Of a stretch of 64,000 nt of DNA, positions 1 through 12,054 are shown one piece after another (the stretch's first letter is position 1; the number at the start of each line of letters is the position of its first letter). The stretch comes from Arachnopeziza araneosa (lineage: Eukaryota > Ascomycota > Leotiomycetes > Helotiales > Arachnopezizaceae), in contig QYAI01000032.1 of the NCBI GenBank assembly GCA_003988855.1, positions 62,001 through 126,000 of the forward strand. Direction: 5' to 3'. The notes under the pieces were generated by a model, which was not told the origin of the DNA, ran no database searches, and was given only the letters and a program-made list of their open reading frames with translations. A program made the position numbers and the translations under genes.

Positions 1-1685
1 GCCCCACCTCACGCAGAGTCGAGTTCCCTTGTCTGAAACGGCGCCCTGGGCCGAGTTAATTAGCAGAGGCGAGGCACCGCCGTCGGTCGTCGCACATTCA
101 TTCGCATTTCGCCGTCGCCGCGGGGTCTATCAAACAGAGTGAGAGGCGGTGACAACGTGACCGCCTTTTCACCTTCAGTCAAGCTGGTGTATACAGGACT
201 GTACGACTCATTCCTCTGTACCAGTGTCGCCACGACATGACATTCTGTGAGCCTGTGCTGGCTGGAAGATTGGACAGCCAATCGATCCTGATGGCTCTCG
301 CCGTGCCGACCAAGGCGTTGACGGCACGAACATTCTGAGTCAGTTGCCACCATGTGAATCACCATAGAACACCTGTAGAAGGTCACTTGGAATAAATCGT
401 GGAAGCCATCAGGCTTCTAGCGGCAATCATCGAAACTCGATCCTTCGAGCGACGGGGTGCGTCCACAAAGGCTAGAAATGTCTAAGACTAGTCGGAGAAA
501 AGACCATAAAATATTGATACATTTTGCTATCGCACAGGGGTTTCTTACTGTAGGACAGCTTCGGAATGGAGCGGTAGAGGACAAAATGCCCCAGCCATCA
601 ACGAGGGTCCGTGAAGCTATGTGTGGTGCGCTGTTTGTTTTGGTGGTGTGGATGAACTCTTTGATTTGGTGCGAAGCCCCCGGTCAGTATTTGGTTCTGG
701 CGGTGAAACCAATCTGGACAAAGTTATGCATCGCGTCTGGAACCCAACTTGGTAAATGCGAACCAGCGAATTCGTTCCCTGTTTACGCTGTTGATAAATG
801 AAGGGAAGGGGTTGATTACGACCAAGGGGAAGTTTGATAGATTGGTCATGTCTTATCCAGACTCAGCTTGTTGATTGGCTCGTGAAGAGTTCACGGAACC
901 ATCTCGAGTGAGCCTGTGCTCATTTCGCGCCATCATAGCCATTCGTATCATTTTACAATAAGAAGAGGAGCACCTAGGTTGCCAAGTTGCTGATCGGCGG
1001 TGCTGCCGAGATGTCTTGTGCAAAAGACCGGTTTCGTGGAATACGGCTTGAATTATTCAAGCCAACAACACAAAACACATAACGGCCGTACCCCCAATAT
1101 GTTTCCTCCTACTTGGGTAAGTATTTCCGCCTCCAAACAGTCCTGAAGACCATTCGATTTGTATCTTGTACCGTCCCAAAGATTCATCCCCGAACTATTA
1201 AGGTTTATTGGTTCCTGTCTGCTTGACCCTGACGCTTCCCACGTGGTAATCCCACCGGAGGAGAGGAAATCGCCGCGCGGCCGAAGGCATGCGCATGACT
1301 GACCCAATAATCTCCTCCCCAGCGAATATGCGGCTGTTCTGATCCAATCATATTGATAGAGCGGCCACTGTTATTTGACCGGGACGGATGACAGCTTCTG
1401 AAATTGCCTCAATTGTAACGTCTCGAGGGATCCTAGTCTGCACAGTATATCAACCAAGAACGCAAAGTTTCCATGCTTCCAGTACCGGTCTAAAGTGCTT
1501 GCTACCTGTCAATAGAGGACCAGAAGACTGATGTGTCTTCGAGTCCGAGTTAAATGAAATGTCCATCATGTGGCGTAGGGCGCACAACATGATTGGCAAA
1601 TACTTCAAGAAGAAGAAAGTATCACCACCATCGGGAAATGATCAGAAGCAGGCCGATAACAAAGCAAGGCAAAAAGAGTCTGGCT
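1..1685. other. no gene recognised
   Basis: Short open frames exist on both strands (for example 457-801 on the plus strand), but none resembles a known family, has convincing splice signals or shows fungal coding character. I see no RNA gene or repeat here. Confidence 0.5.
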
Positions 1686-2439
1686 TCATGCAATGTCCAT
1701 CGATTGATTATCAAGCCGCCTCTTTTTAGTCGGTCTCCCTTCGGGCATCAACTTCTGAACCGAGAGCTTTGAAGTAGACAGCCTGATCGTCTCTCCCTCG
1801 GTAAACACAAGATCTCCAGTCTTGCCCAAGATGCTGAGGCTAGCTTCTTCCATTAGAATGCCGAACGCAATCAGGGCTGTCTCATCCAATGTCTTCCAAT
1901 CGCCAATCCCGCCATCTGCGGTTGAGCGCGAATAGAAATCCGAGGCGTAACTGTGTAGGGCTTTCAGGAGGTCTGATCCGGGTAGATCTCTCGTATCACT
2001 TCTCTCATTTGTGAAGTAGATGTCCGACTCGGCATATCTGGTAGGGGCTTGATTGAGTCGGAAGAGCACAGTCTCGGGAGGAAGGGCAACACTTGAGGAT
2101 GAGGCGGTATCCCGAGTCGAAGATATCACTGGATGCGCAGGAATATATCCAGCTGCCGAGATTCTGCCTTTACACAAGTCAGCAGTTGAAGAGGTGGGAT
2201 TGGTAAAACATACCTGCGGTCGCGTCAAACACGTTCGCTTTCCGGTAGTGCAACGGTGTTTTAGAAGTCTTGTCATCTTGCGAGGCAATAGGGTTGAGTA
2301 GTTTCCCTTGGGAGAAGGCTTTGGACGTCATTCTAGAACGTTCCTTGCTAGGCCTCTCTAGCAGTGGATGAAAGTTCCTGAGCTTGGAGAAAGGCTCTTG
2401 AACACGCCTCTCTGGCTCGCGAAAGATAAGCGCGTTCAC
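1686..2439 (-). CDS. Rrn10-like fungal nuclear protein (tentative)
   Basis: Two exons, 2439-2214 and 2167-1686, are joined by a 46-nt intron (donor GTATGT, acceptor AAAG). They give about 235 residues and a continuous junction reading DATAG/RISAAG. The central part has a conserved-looking helical block (SDLLKALHSYASDFY, then DETALIAFGILMEEA) and the C-terminus is basic (PTKKRRLDN), which suits a nuclear protein. The pattern recalls the fungal Rrn10 family, a subunit of the upstream activation factor for RNA polymerase I at rDNA promoters. That assignment rests on remembered family pattern only and could be wrong; the gene itself looks real. An alternative start is the internal Met at about residue 37. 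It diverges from the CSA-like gene with only 116 bp between start codons. Confidence 0.5.
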
Positions 2440-2555
2440 GTGCAGGTTTTTCTACCTCACTCTTCTCTCTAAAAACCTGTATCCATCATATTCCATCGAC
2501 TGCACCCAGCAAGTATTTTGTTGAAATATCCTGGGAACTGAGCAACAATATATGT
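2440..2555. promoter_or_regulatory. putative bidirectional promoter
   Basis: Only 116 bp separate the two divergent start codons of the Rrn10-like and CSA-like genes, so both 5' UTRs and core promoters must lie here or overlap the opposite gene. No clear TATA box was identified. Confidence 0.45.
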
Positions 2556-4385
2556 ATGAATCAGTTGTTGTTTGATAGGTCGACCGGGAATTTAGCTCCT
2601 GTGGCTTTCTCGCGCATTCGGATTTCTCAAGCAATACAAGCCATTCAACATGCTCCCCAGCTACAATTTAATGGCGGCGAGAAGGAGATTTGGTCAGAAA
2701 CCGGGGCTTCCGAGGTGTCAGTATCTACAACGATATCCGAAGCCTCCAAAATCTGGGCACATCAAGCCGGAGTTAGTGCACTGGCTTTAGATATTGATGG
2801 TAGAATGTAAGACTGGGATTTTGTGTGGATAATTATTTCTAACTCTGAAAGTCTGATTTCGGGTGGTGCAGACTCTGCAATCAAGCTTTGGGATCTGGAG
2901 GACAATCCCACAGGGACCAAGTTTACATTCCAGCCAAAAGCAGCCGTCTCGAGGTATACCTTTCTCAAAGTTATAGAATCTACTTTACTCATACGCTTAG
3001 GACATCATTAGCGCACAAATTTGGCATCACTCAACTGAGCTTCTATCCTTTTGATTCGGCTGCCTTTCTCTCTTCGTCATATGATCATTCCCTAAAGCTC
3101 TATTCCACTGAGACATTGGCTGTATCTGCGGACTTCAACTTAGGTTCTATTGTCTATACTCATGCTTTGTCCCCGATCGCAGGCCACTTACTAGTTGCCT
3201 GTGCAACACAGAATCCAACAGTCAGGCTTGTCGATCTCCGTTCTGGTTCAACTACACACTCCCTTGCCGGACACCATGGAGCTTTATTATCATTAGCTTG
3301 GAGCCCCACTCTAGAGCACATCTTGGCGAGTGGAGGTACAGATGGCGAAGTCAGACTATGGGATATAAGAAAATCCTCAGGAGCGCTAGGTGTACTTGAT
3401 TTAGAAGACGCAATAGGAATCACGGGCACGGATGGCATGGGCCGAATGGCTAGGGGAAGAGAGAGAGGGAAATCCCATGTTGGCGCGGTGAATGCAATAA
3501 CTGTAAGGATCCCCGGGCTCTATCAACCCTTTGTTATTTTTGCTCCTGAGACAGAGTCTTCAAGTGATGCGCTCTCAGGACAACCGCATCTGGCGGGAAT
3601 CGATCCTCCTCACTCCTAACTCACGCTCTAAAATGAAAATGCTGACTCCCCGGTATTCCAGTGGACGGATGATGGCACTTACATTGTTTCATCCGGCCAT
3701 GATAATCGTATTCGAGTATGGGATGCTGCCACTGCTGCAAATACCTTGGCTTCCTTTGGCCCTACTATCAAAAACCGCCATCTTTCTACTCTTCCCTTAG
3801 TCATAGCTCCAACATCTTCCACGCCCCGAGGCAAGCCACTTCTTTTCTATCCGAATGAAAAAGAGCTTCTCATTTTTGAGCTCCATGATGGCAAACTTTT
3901 AAAACGTTTGAAAGTACCTGGGCCAAATCTGGCTTCGGTTAGATCAAGAACAGGAGAAAGAAATGTCAAAAATCGAATTACAGGCATGGTTTGGAGAGGG
4001 CAAGGTGATGGTATTTTCTCAAGTCACACGGGTAAGCCACATTTTTCACAAACAGTCTTTTGACATGGAGTTCTTGGTATCACTCCAGCGATTACAAAAT
4101 TTCTCATCCCTCCAGTGACACTCAATCAAATCATGAATGTCACATTACTCTTGTGACAGCCACCCTCCAAATTTTCAAATGAAAAATACTAAGTCTGAGA
4201 TCTTGGGAACAGATGGTCAGATCAGAGCTTGGTTACCTAAAACTATCGAGGATATCATACCTGACGAGGAAGATGAAGGATTTAAGAGACAGCATGATGA
4301 TGACAATGAAATTTCGCAACGAAAACGTCAAGTTCTAAATGATGTATTCAAAGACCTAACAAGACAGAAGATAAGCTTTGGATAG
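2556..4385 (+). CDS. WD40 repair factor, CSA/ERCC8-like
   Basis: Five exons (2556-2806, 2852-2953, 3001-3502, 3662-4031, 4213-4385) encode about 465 residues. The product is a beta-propeller: repeats are visible at LISGGADSAIKLWD, FLSSSYDHSLKLY, ILASGGTDGEVRLWDIR, IVSSGHDNRIRVWD and a last blade ending DGQIRAWLP. The N-terminus (LLFDRSTGNLAP, then SRIRISQAI) and blade spacing match the Cockayne syndrome A family (ERCC8; Rad28 and Ckn1 in yeasts). These act as substrate receptors of a Cul4-type ubiquitin ligase in transcription-coupled nucleotide excision repair in the nucleus. The C-terminal tail is charged and ends in KISFG. Donors and branch sites (TTTCTAACTC in intron 1) are canonical. The 159- and 181-nt introns are the least certain and could hide extra coding sequence. 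Confidence 0.82.
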
Positions 4386-4541
4386 TGTGGTCTATTGTTC
4401 TTACAATATGTATTATTCTAAATCGTTATTTATCTTGTGTAAGCAAATACCAAAGCTCATCTTTAGATTCAGATCCCCCTCATTTTGACCTTAATACGTC
4501 ATTCATCTACGTCGCAGCGGCGTCATTATTGCTTCACGGCC

Positions 4542-6186
4542 TTATACCATATTCCTCTCTTTTTGGCTATGACTAGTCACTTGTACCATCTCTTCAATCT
4601 GTTTAATATCCTGCTTGCCTCCAACTTGCCTTCTCTTTCTATCAATGCTCTCTCTCCAGCTTCTTCCCCGAAGTATCGCTGCTCCCGTACCCAACGCACT
4701 CGCAAGCAAAAACCCTGCACTAATTGTCGAGAACCAACCTACCCCAATCTTCTCCACCGCCGGCAAGACGGTGGCACTGCCTAGCGCGGCAAACAGATAT
4801 CGAAACATATAATTTCCAGCAATTACCTCTGCACCATGGCCTTGCATAACATCCAGACAATAAGTGTTCAAACTTGGGAAGCAGAAAAGCTGCGCAACAC
4901 CCTGACAAAACATCATGACCACAGGGAGAGCAACACCACCGAAGCGCTGCTCAATTGACCACCCATAGATGAGCATGCAGATGGGGATAGCAATGCCCAG
5001 GAATGGGACAGCAGATCGGAGTCGATCTTCAGGGACTCGCTCACCCCGCTTGGAAGCCCAGGATATCGTCACATAGTCGGCATATCTGCCTCCAAAGAAT
5101 GTCCCCAGAATGTAGCCACATCCAGGAGCGAGATAAAACAAACCGGATTGAATAGGTGTAGTGAGATTGAAACGCGGGTTCAAAATATATCGAATTGGTG
5201 TGAGTAAAGAATACATATTCCATACCAGACTGCTGCTTGCCAGTGCAGTCATGACCAGGTTAGGATACTTGTAGAGCCTTACCACGCGCCAGGGATTCAG
5301 CATCCCCCAGAGAACGTGAGCTTTAGCTCTCAACGGGAGACCGACGAGGTCATCGGCTTTGAGAAAGTGCGCGGTTTCAGGAAGAAGAAAGAATGCCCCT
5401 ACTAAAGCGACAGCAGCGAGGGCGGTTTGCAGGTAAAAGATAACTCGCCAACTTTGAAAAGTAACGATGATACCACCAATAAAAGGACCAAATGCGGGAC
5501 CGATGAGAGTGCCAGAAAGGAACCATCCCATCGCTGTTGCTCGTTCCGTTGGGCGGTATATATCCCCAATACACGAGGCACCGATGGTGAGGAAAGATGT
5601 ACCCTCGAAAGCAGTCAGGATGCGAAAGACAAAGTATGCCGGCAGATTTGGGGCAAGAGCGGTCCCTAGGGAACAACCTAGGAATAACACAGCTGTAATC
5701 AGACATATCTCCTCATATTAGTGCCGCCCTTGAGAAGAGGAAGATGCTCACCACTCGTCTTCCGTAGACTTGACTCAAAGGCCCCCATAAACAAGGAGAT
5801 ACACCCATCCAGAGCATATACAATGCGTTGCTCAGATTGATAATCGTCCCCGTACTCTTATACGTGGCAGCTACTTCGGGGATAGCAGACAGGATAGTAG
5901 TCGACGAGATGGGAGCTAGAAATGAACAATAGGACAAGAGAGCAACGATGATCAGTTTTCTGGAGGCTGATAGGCGGTCGTATATCTCATCTGGGACCTC
6001 TACATATGAGCAGTAATGCTGGATTGGAGCATCGTGAGAATGAGATACGTGTGATTGGGCGTGCATCAGATTGGGCTGGCCCGAAGCGGGTTTGACGCTT
6101 CGGATTGACGGTGCGTCATCGTGGTCATTCGTCTCAGCTGGTTCAGGATGGTCAATCGCTGAATTATTATGGTGGTCTTGAGACAT
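4542..6186 (-). CDS. MFS multidrug transporter, DHA1 type
   Basis: Exons 6186-5752 and 5708-4542 are joined by a 43-nt intron containing CACTAAT and encode about 533 residues. The cytosolic N-terminus (about 80 residues, rich in H, D and S) is followed by a 12-helix major facilitator fold. Motif A is seen as GPLSQVYGRR between helices 2 and 3, and the antiporter motif C as GTLIGPAFGPFIGG in helix 5, which places it among proton-coupled drug exporters (DHA1; Flr1/Aqr1/Qdr-like). Substrate cannot be told from sequence. It is probably in the plasma membrane. It converges on the CSA-like gene, with 156 bp between the stops. Confidence 0.85.
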
Positions 6187-8095
6187 GGTGACTATGAGAT
6201 TCCAATGTAGGTAACCCTTTGTGATAGAAACCCAAAGAATAAGACAGTACTGAGTTGATCTCTTTCTCTCGGATCATGAAAGACAACGAAGATTTTTATC
6301 TTTAGCTTACAGAATCAATTAGACACAATGGAAAGTGGAAATACATGATGATATAAAGAAACCACGCATGAGTCAACCTACTTGATGGAAGCCGAACATC
6401 GGCCTCTCATGGTCATGGCAGAGGCACCTGGCCGCCACTTTGTCCAAGGAAGATTCTGAGAAGTGGTTAGGAGCAGTCAATTAGGAAAAGTGGCATGCGA
6501 CCCATTTAAATCGAGGCAGAGCGCCTATGACAGTCCTACCAATGCCAGAGACATCAATTTCAATACGTTGGATTGGTCTACAGTCGGCATCTGCCCCCAT
6601 TCCCGGTTTGTTTCCTGGCCATGGGTTTGTTTAGAGCGCTTCACCGACAAGCAGAGATGTAGGATTCTAATGAAGCACCTCCAATATCCAAGCCATCGAA
6701 GCTTTCTTTTCAAAGCTTCAGGATCCTGTTCCGTCATAAGGAGGCGGTGAAAAGGGGAGTTTTTGAAGCCTTTGTTGTCTCGAGGAATCTTTCCGCACGT
6801 GTAGAGCCGCCAAAAACCGACTGCCGTCACACCCCAAATTTCGCATGTAACTGCGGCAGATCAGAGCGCAAAGGACGAAGAAGAGACAAGTGAGATTGTA
6901 AAACAGCAATTGCGGCGCCGAGCAACTCGAGTATACTGGCGAATGGCTCAGGGGTAAAGTTTCGTACTTCTCGCTATTGCCATAGGTTAGCAGCTCTGCA
7001 AATCGCAAGCAAAACCATAACAGTATATTTCTATTGTTTCTGCTCGTTTGTGGAAATGGAACAAGCCGGCTAGGGTAGCCTTTGGATTTAGATCCTTGTT
7101 GTAATGCAGATTGATCAATTGACCAGGGTCTCGTGGTCACGGCATGCTTTCTTTGGAATTGGTATAGCCACCAGGAGTGACAGCAGCGACACAGCTCCCT
7201 ACATTTCGCATTGGCTAAATACATATCGCAAGAGGCGCAAGCCATTAAGTACTCTCCTACGCAAGCCTCACCATCATCGTCAGATGGCAACATAGACTTC
7301 ACGCTGAAGAGCCTCTTCTCGCTTCTCTTCAAACCGGATAAAATGCCCTGTCAGGAGCAACCCCGTCGACTCCCCTGGCCAATCTAGGGTAGCGAAATGT
7401 TTTGATTTTTGCTTGCGGGAGTTTACTGGCATGATATTGCAACTTGTTGAAACGGTGACAACAGGTCTGTAAGGTTGTATTCTGGCGCTGTGCTTGGTCC
7501 AAGTCTTCTAGTATTTGGCTCTACCTAGATGGCTATAGGCGTGTACTTGAGTAAAAAAAACTCGAGATTTTCTAAATGGGGTATCATCTGTTTATTTACC
7601 CTACTCTACCAAGATCTTACATGTGCAGACTTGATGTTCCTGTTGATTGTGTCATTTCCTTCTCACCCTCCTGGGTATGATGAGGAGTGTGTTTGCCTAC
7701 ACTCTCCAGTCATCTGATTCTCAACTTAGTAGTTGAGGGTCGTTCAATCTCATTCCTCCTGCGGTAGGCTCTTTTTCTACGAGGGAACAATCGCATTGTA
7801 ATGGATATTCGATGAGCTATGAATTGATGAGGGATTCTGGCGTTGTTGACTCGTAAGACAAATTTCCTTTCTTCCTTTTGATTTCAACGTTTAGGGTCGA
7901 CAGAGACGATTGACATTCTCATCGTCGACCAAACTCAGTCAATCAAAGCTCAATGTCTAGTAGCATGCCAGTCACAGCATCCAGCCAAGTTATAGCTTGA
8001 CCATGTTGTCTTTGATCGATTGAGAGTGTCTCGTTCGTTCTATTCAGTCTGTGTATATATAGTTAGTTAGCTGGCGAACATCATCTTTTATTGAT
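6187..8095. other. no gene recognised
   Basis: Contains a 204-codon minus-strand open frame (6718-7332) with Cys-rich, low-conservation content and no recognisable domain; I do not call it. A short GT run sits at 8161-8171, just inside the next gene. Confidence 0.45.
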
Positions 8096-9793
8096 TTAGT
8101 CCTTCAATAGTGGGAAGCGAAGCTTAATGACGAACCATCTTGATCCAACAGACACTTGATGTGTGTGTGTGCCTTGTCCCTCATCACCCTTTTCACACTG
8201 AACCACAAGATCATTTGATTCGATCCAGCGAGAAGCATGATTACCATTTGAAGGATCGCCTGCCTGTAATGGGCTTTGAAGTTGCATAAACCCAGCCCGA
8301 CTTGCTCTTCTGAACTGCCGTACAGCTCCAGGCGCCATTGGTAATGGCTTTTGTGGGTCTTGCCGTTCAATCTCCTTCGTGAACATTCTGATTCGACTCT
8401 CTGCTTCCTTCTTTGTCTTCCGCTCCTCCTCGGAGGGAGTGTTGCGTAAACTGGGGAGTCTCTCAAATTCAAGCCCCTGATCATTACTCTCTTCATCCCG
8501 AAGCACGCTCTTCTGCAATAGTTTCTTTCGGACTCCACAGCCTCCTATGACAAGATCTCTGTATTGCCGCCAAGATTTCGTTGTCCCAAAAACCAAGAAT
8601 GATACTAGCGAAGCCGACACCCCGGGAATGAAGAACAGTATGTCACTAATAGCCCCAGAGACGCTAAAATTGGGATGCCCTGCGGCAGCGATACTTGCGT
8701 TGTTATCTTCTTGGAAGATAGTGAAAACGATAATGGAAACCTCGAACGCCCTGCCTCATATCAGTTCAATCACGATAAGAATTATGACATCGCCGGTACT
8801 GACGCAAGAATGGCAAAGCCGATGGAAAATCTTGTCAAAAGAGCTCTGTCATAAATCGATGTCTTGGTGCTTGAAGCTGCAGCGGACACATTTGTGCCAT
8901 CAGCTCCAATATCCTGTTGAGACCTCTGACTTGAGCCGCCAGGAGCCCACCAACGCCCTCGGTCTCCTCGTCGAGCATATCCTGCAACTAGTCGTCGTGT
9001 TTTAATGTATTTCCAAAGTGTCAAGCCTAGCAAGATACTGCCCATAGTCAAGCTCGAAAACACTTTCATTTGTCAGCACAGTACCACGAATAGAAGTTGG
9101 CAACTAACTTGCAGCATAAGTAACCAAAATAAACGGTATAGGGTGTTCTTCAAGGAGTGTCCATTGCATCAACCCAATAATAAGGGCCGGGAATAATATG
9201 GCAAATATCTTTGAAATGTTTGGAATTCTGTCGTAATGCACACCGAGCCACTTTGGATGAATTCCCCAGGAACCAACGAAAAGTGCGGAAGCCCTGCTAG
9301 AGTCAGTACGTGGAAGTACGAATGGTCGGAGCCACAGACCAGAACAGGATATTAAGTGACATGACATTGTAGCAATAAAATTCTGAGAGATTCGTCAGCC
9401 CATAGTTTCTCCAAAGGAGAGCTCCTTACGAATGTAAAACAAAATTTCGTCCCCGATTTGAGCAGCACCACCAAAAGCCAGCCCTTTTCTTGTTCGACTC
9501 TCGACAGCACGTTCAAACTGGGCTTCTTTAATCGTCGTCCAGGCAGTGGCATAATGCAGTTGTTGTGCAACGGAAGCCAGTGTGCTGAGGGTTGTGAAGG
9601 CTGAGAATAAGGTTATGTCTGCTCATTGGTTAGCGTTATTCCTCAAACTATCAATGGATTTCTTACATGTCCATCTTTCTCCGAAGCTGATGAGAAGACC
9701 AACAAGCAGCGCACTTAAGGTTAGACAGATGACCGAGTACAAGAGCACTCCAACTGATGCCCCTACAGCCTCACTGGGGATACCTCCGGTCAT
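8096..9793 (-). CDS. predicted multi-pass membrane protein, 7TM receptor-like
   Basis: Six exons (9793-9667, 9600-9430, 9382-9340, 9293-9109, 9062-8804, 8750-8096) join in a single frame to about 479 residues. Every junction has GT-AG borders and matching phase, including a 43-nt third exon. About seven hydrophobic segments can be seen, including LLYSVICLTLSALLVGLLI near residue 20, a segment ending NILFWASALFVGSWGI, IFAILFPALIIGLMQW, a segment after the VTYAAM junction, LLTRFSIGFAILAAFE, and ISDILFFIPGVSASLVSFLV followed by FGTTKSWRQYRD. The long polar C-terminus (about 150 residues, many charged) should be cytosolic. The layout resembles a G-protein-coupled receptor and I recall similar unnamed fungal proteins, but I cannot assign a receptor class or ligand. 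Confidence 0.72.
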
Positions 9794-11203
9794 TGAGAGT
9801 CATAAAATCCAGATATCAATCCCCCGTAGGATGAGTTTCTGGTATGATTTCCGACACTTTTTGGATTATTCATCTCTTGACATGTAGACACATTGAGGGC
9901 AAGGAAAGGAAAAGTGCAAATGGAATATTAATAGATGGATCGATTCTTAGGTTTAGGGCCGACTAGGAATCTTAGCTCGAGCCAGACTTTGGGTTGAGAT
10001 TCTGAAGTTCCTGGACTACGCCATGTGGACTGCATAATCGATGCTAGACCTGGTGTGGAAAACCTGCCCTTCTTCGCCATCCCACTCGGCTAGCTGGGGA
10101 GATATCGCGGCCACTTGATCGGTTACGAGTAAAATAACCCATTATTGGCGTGCCGGGAGCGTTTGAAGTTCATGCAAGTCTTAGGTGGCGGTTTCCCACA
10201 TTTGACAATGACACTTCGAAAAGGAGGGCGTTGAGCAAGGAACACCATTGGCCAAGGACTTGAGGAGATTGATCTAGGGTTGCATTGTCCCAGCCTCTGC
10301 TCGACAGACGGGGTTGAAACGAAGATCCGATGGAGTGTGGACCACGGAAGCGAGAGATGATTATTTACTGGTAGACTTTCCTGATGCTTCCTGTCTGTGC
10401 ACTGGCTGAGTCGATAAGTGGAAAAATTCCGCCGTTGCATGATTCAGACGCGTCCTGAGTGACTCCTGACCCACCGCGTGGGACTCCAAGGCCATGACGG
10501 ATGCGGACCAGAAAGCAGAGAGGAAAGACTTGCGTGACATGACATTTAGGCTCTAGAATCGTATAATAGCAAGGGGTTCAGGTTCTTTAGCCAAACTTTA
10601 GACGACGGGATGGATTTCTGCTAAAGCAACGCCTAGTGCGCAGTATGTACTGTAGGTACAGGATGGACGGGACTGCGAACGCACGCGTGGATGCCAGGCC
10701 AAGCACTTTGGAGTTGGGAGCCACGGCACGGCTGGCTTTCTGTCGTGAAGGCCCCTACTGTAACCCGTTCAACTGTGGTCTGCATAACGACCAAAACGCC
10801 CCTATCAGTGATTCCCGGAGAACGAGCGCCGGTGGAGCTGCAGAATGCAGTCGGAAAGGAGACTGCCCAGTCCTGTTGCTCGTTGGCTATCTTATCGGCT
10901 CACCGCAATGTTGTCTTCGAAGCCGCTGAATCCAACGCCAACGGCGTGTCCTGTACGTCAAGTCGGGAAGTGGAGCTTGGTTGTCGTGCGTGGTGGTGCA
11001 GCGCAGGTGGACTCCCCTCGGCATGATGCAGCGAGAAGAATCTTCCTCCAACTTCCATCTGCGACACACTGACTTCGGCTGATCTCCCGTCGGCCGCCCA
11101 GCCTTGTGCCATCGCTTAACGGGTTTCAGTATCAGTTCTCAGCCTCACCAGAGACACCTCATCAGCGGACCATGCTCTATCTCCAGAGTCGCCTCTGCCG
11201 ATA
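9794..11203. other. intergenic, nothing recognised
   Basis: This 1.4-kb stretch between two divergent genes must contain both promoters. Overlapping open frames at 10636-11112 occur on both strands in a GC-richer patch and look like chance frames. Confidence 0.45.
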
Positions 11204-12054
11204 ATGCAATCCCACATCTGGGCTTCCAATATTCCTCTTCACATTACACACCCATCGTCGCAGACCCCCTATCTGATTCAAGTGCCGCGTTTATCCTATC
11301 TTCCCCTTCTGCTCCCACGACTGACCTCGTTCTTTGGTCCCACATCAAGTTTCTCCTTTGAGGGTATCCTTCTCAAGAACCTTCCCGTTGGGCTCTTATG
11401 CGATCTATACCAACCAGAGTTACCATGGCGACTGACGCTGGGAGACGGGCCGCTCTTCGATATCCATGATACGTTTATCAATAGCGTGAAAGAGGTATAC
11501 CGGCATGGTTCTCTCGTGATCACTAGGTAAGACTCTAACTCTACTTCTAGGCAGACTTCATACGAAATGGGACCGCAAAAGGTATAATGTCCATGTCAAA
11601 AGAACATTCCACCCAGCTCTGGAACTCGGTCCAAGATAGCAAGTTTCCCTTCCATGATCAAGAAACATAAACTAACACCCCCGCCTCATCAGATGATTTC
11701 TCCGCCTTTCACAAAATCAACGGTATCCTTCTCAATCCCGCTACTCCACTTAAGCATATTCCACTCCGGATCTATATCCCATCCTCCCCCTCCTCCTCTT
11801 CTGTCCTCGGCTCCTTCAAAATCGTTCAAACCCTCGTGCCACCTCGCACTCCCACCAACGAGATACAAACACTTGGCTCAGCGCTGAATTCTGTTCTGCC
11901 GTCGCTGTTCCCTAGTCGAAGAGATGCGATCTTAGCGGAGCCCGTATTGCATGGTGCGGCGGTGCCTTTCAGGGCTCCATTGGAGGAATTGATGAGAGAG
12001 GCAGCATATGCAGATGGGTGGTTACATTTAAGTGTTTCAATGGTTGACGCTTGA
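11204..12054 (+). CDS. ATG5: autophagy protein Atg5
   Basis: Three exons (11204-11494, 11551-11638, 11693-12054) encode about 246 residues. Atg5 is conjugated to Atg12, and with Atg16 forms the E3-like complex that attaches Atg8 to phosphatidylethanolamine on the phagophore. Diagnostic stretches are WASNIPLHITHPSS at the start, LPVGLLCDLYQPELPWRL, DTFIN, DFIRNGTAKGIMSMSKE, HIPLRIYIPSSP, SLFPSRRDAILAEPVLHGA and APLEELMREAAYADGWLHL at the end. The acceptor lysine for Atg12 should lie in the RNGTAKG region. Intron 1 is GT-AG. Intron 2 (11639-11692) begins GCAAGT and ends CAG, a GC-AG intron needed to restore the family sequence VQDND. The protein is on the short side for the family but has both ends. 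Confidence 0.93.

Noticed and set aside
6718..7332. Minus-strand open frame of 204 codons
   Set aside because: No domain, odd Cys/Trp-rich composition, and overlapping frames on the same DNA; likely chance.
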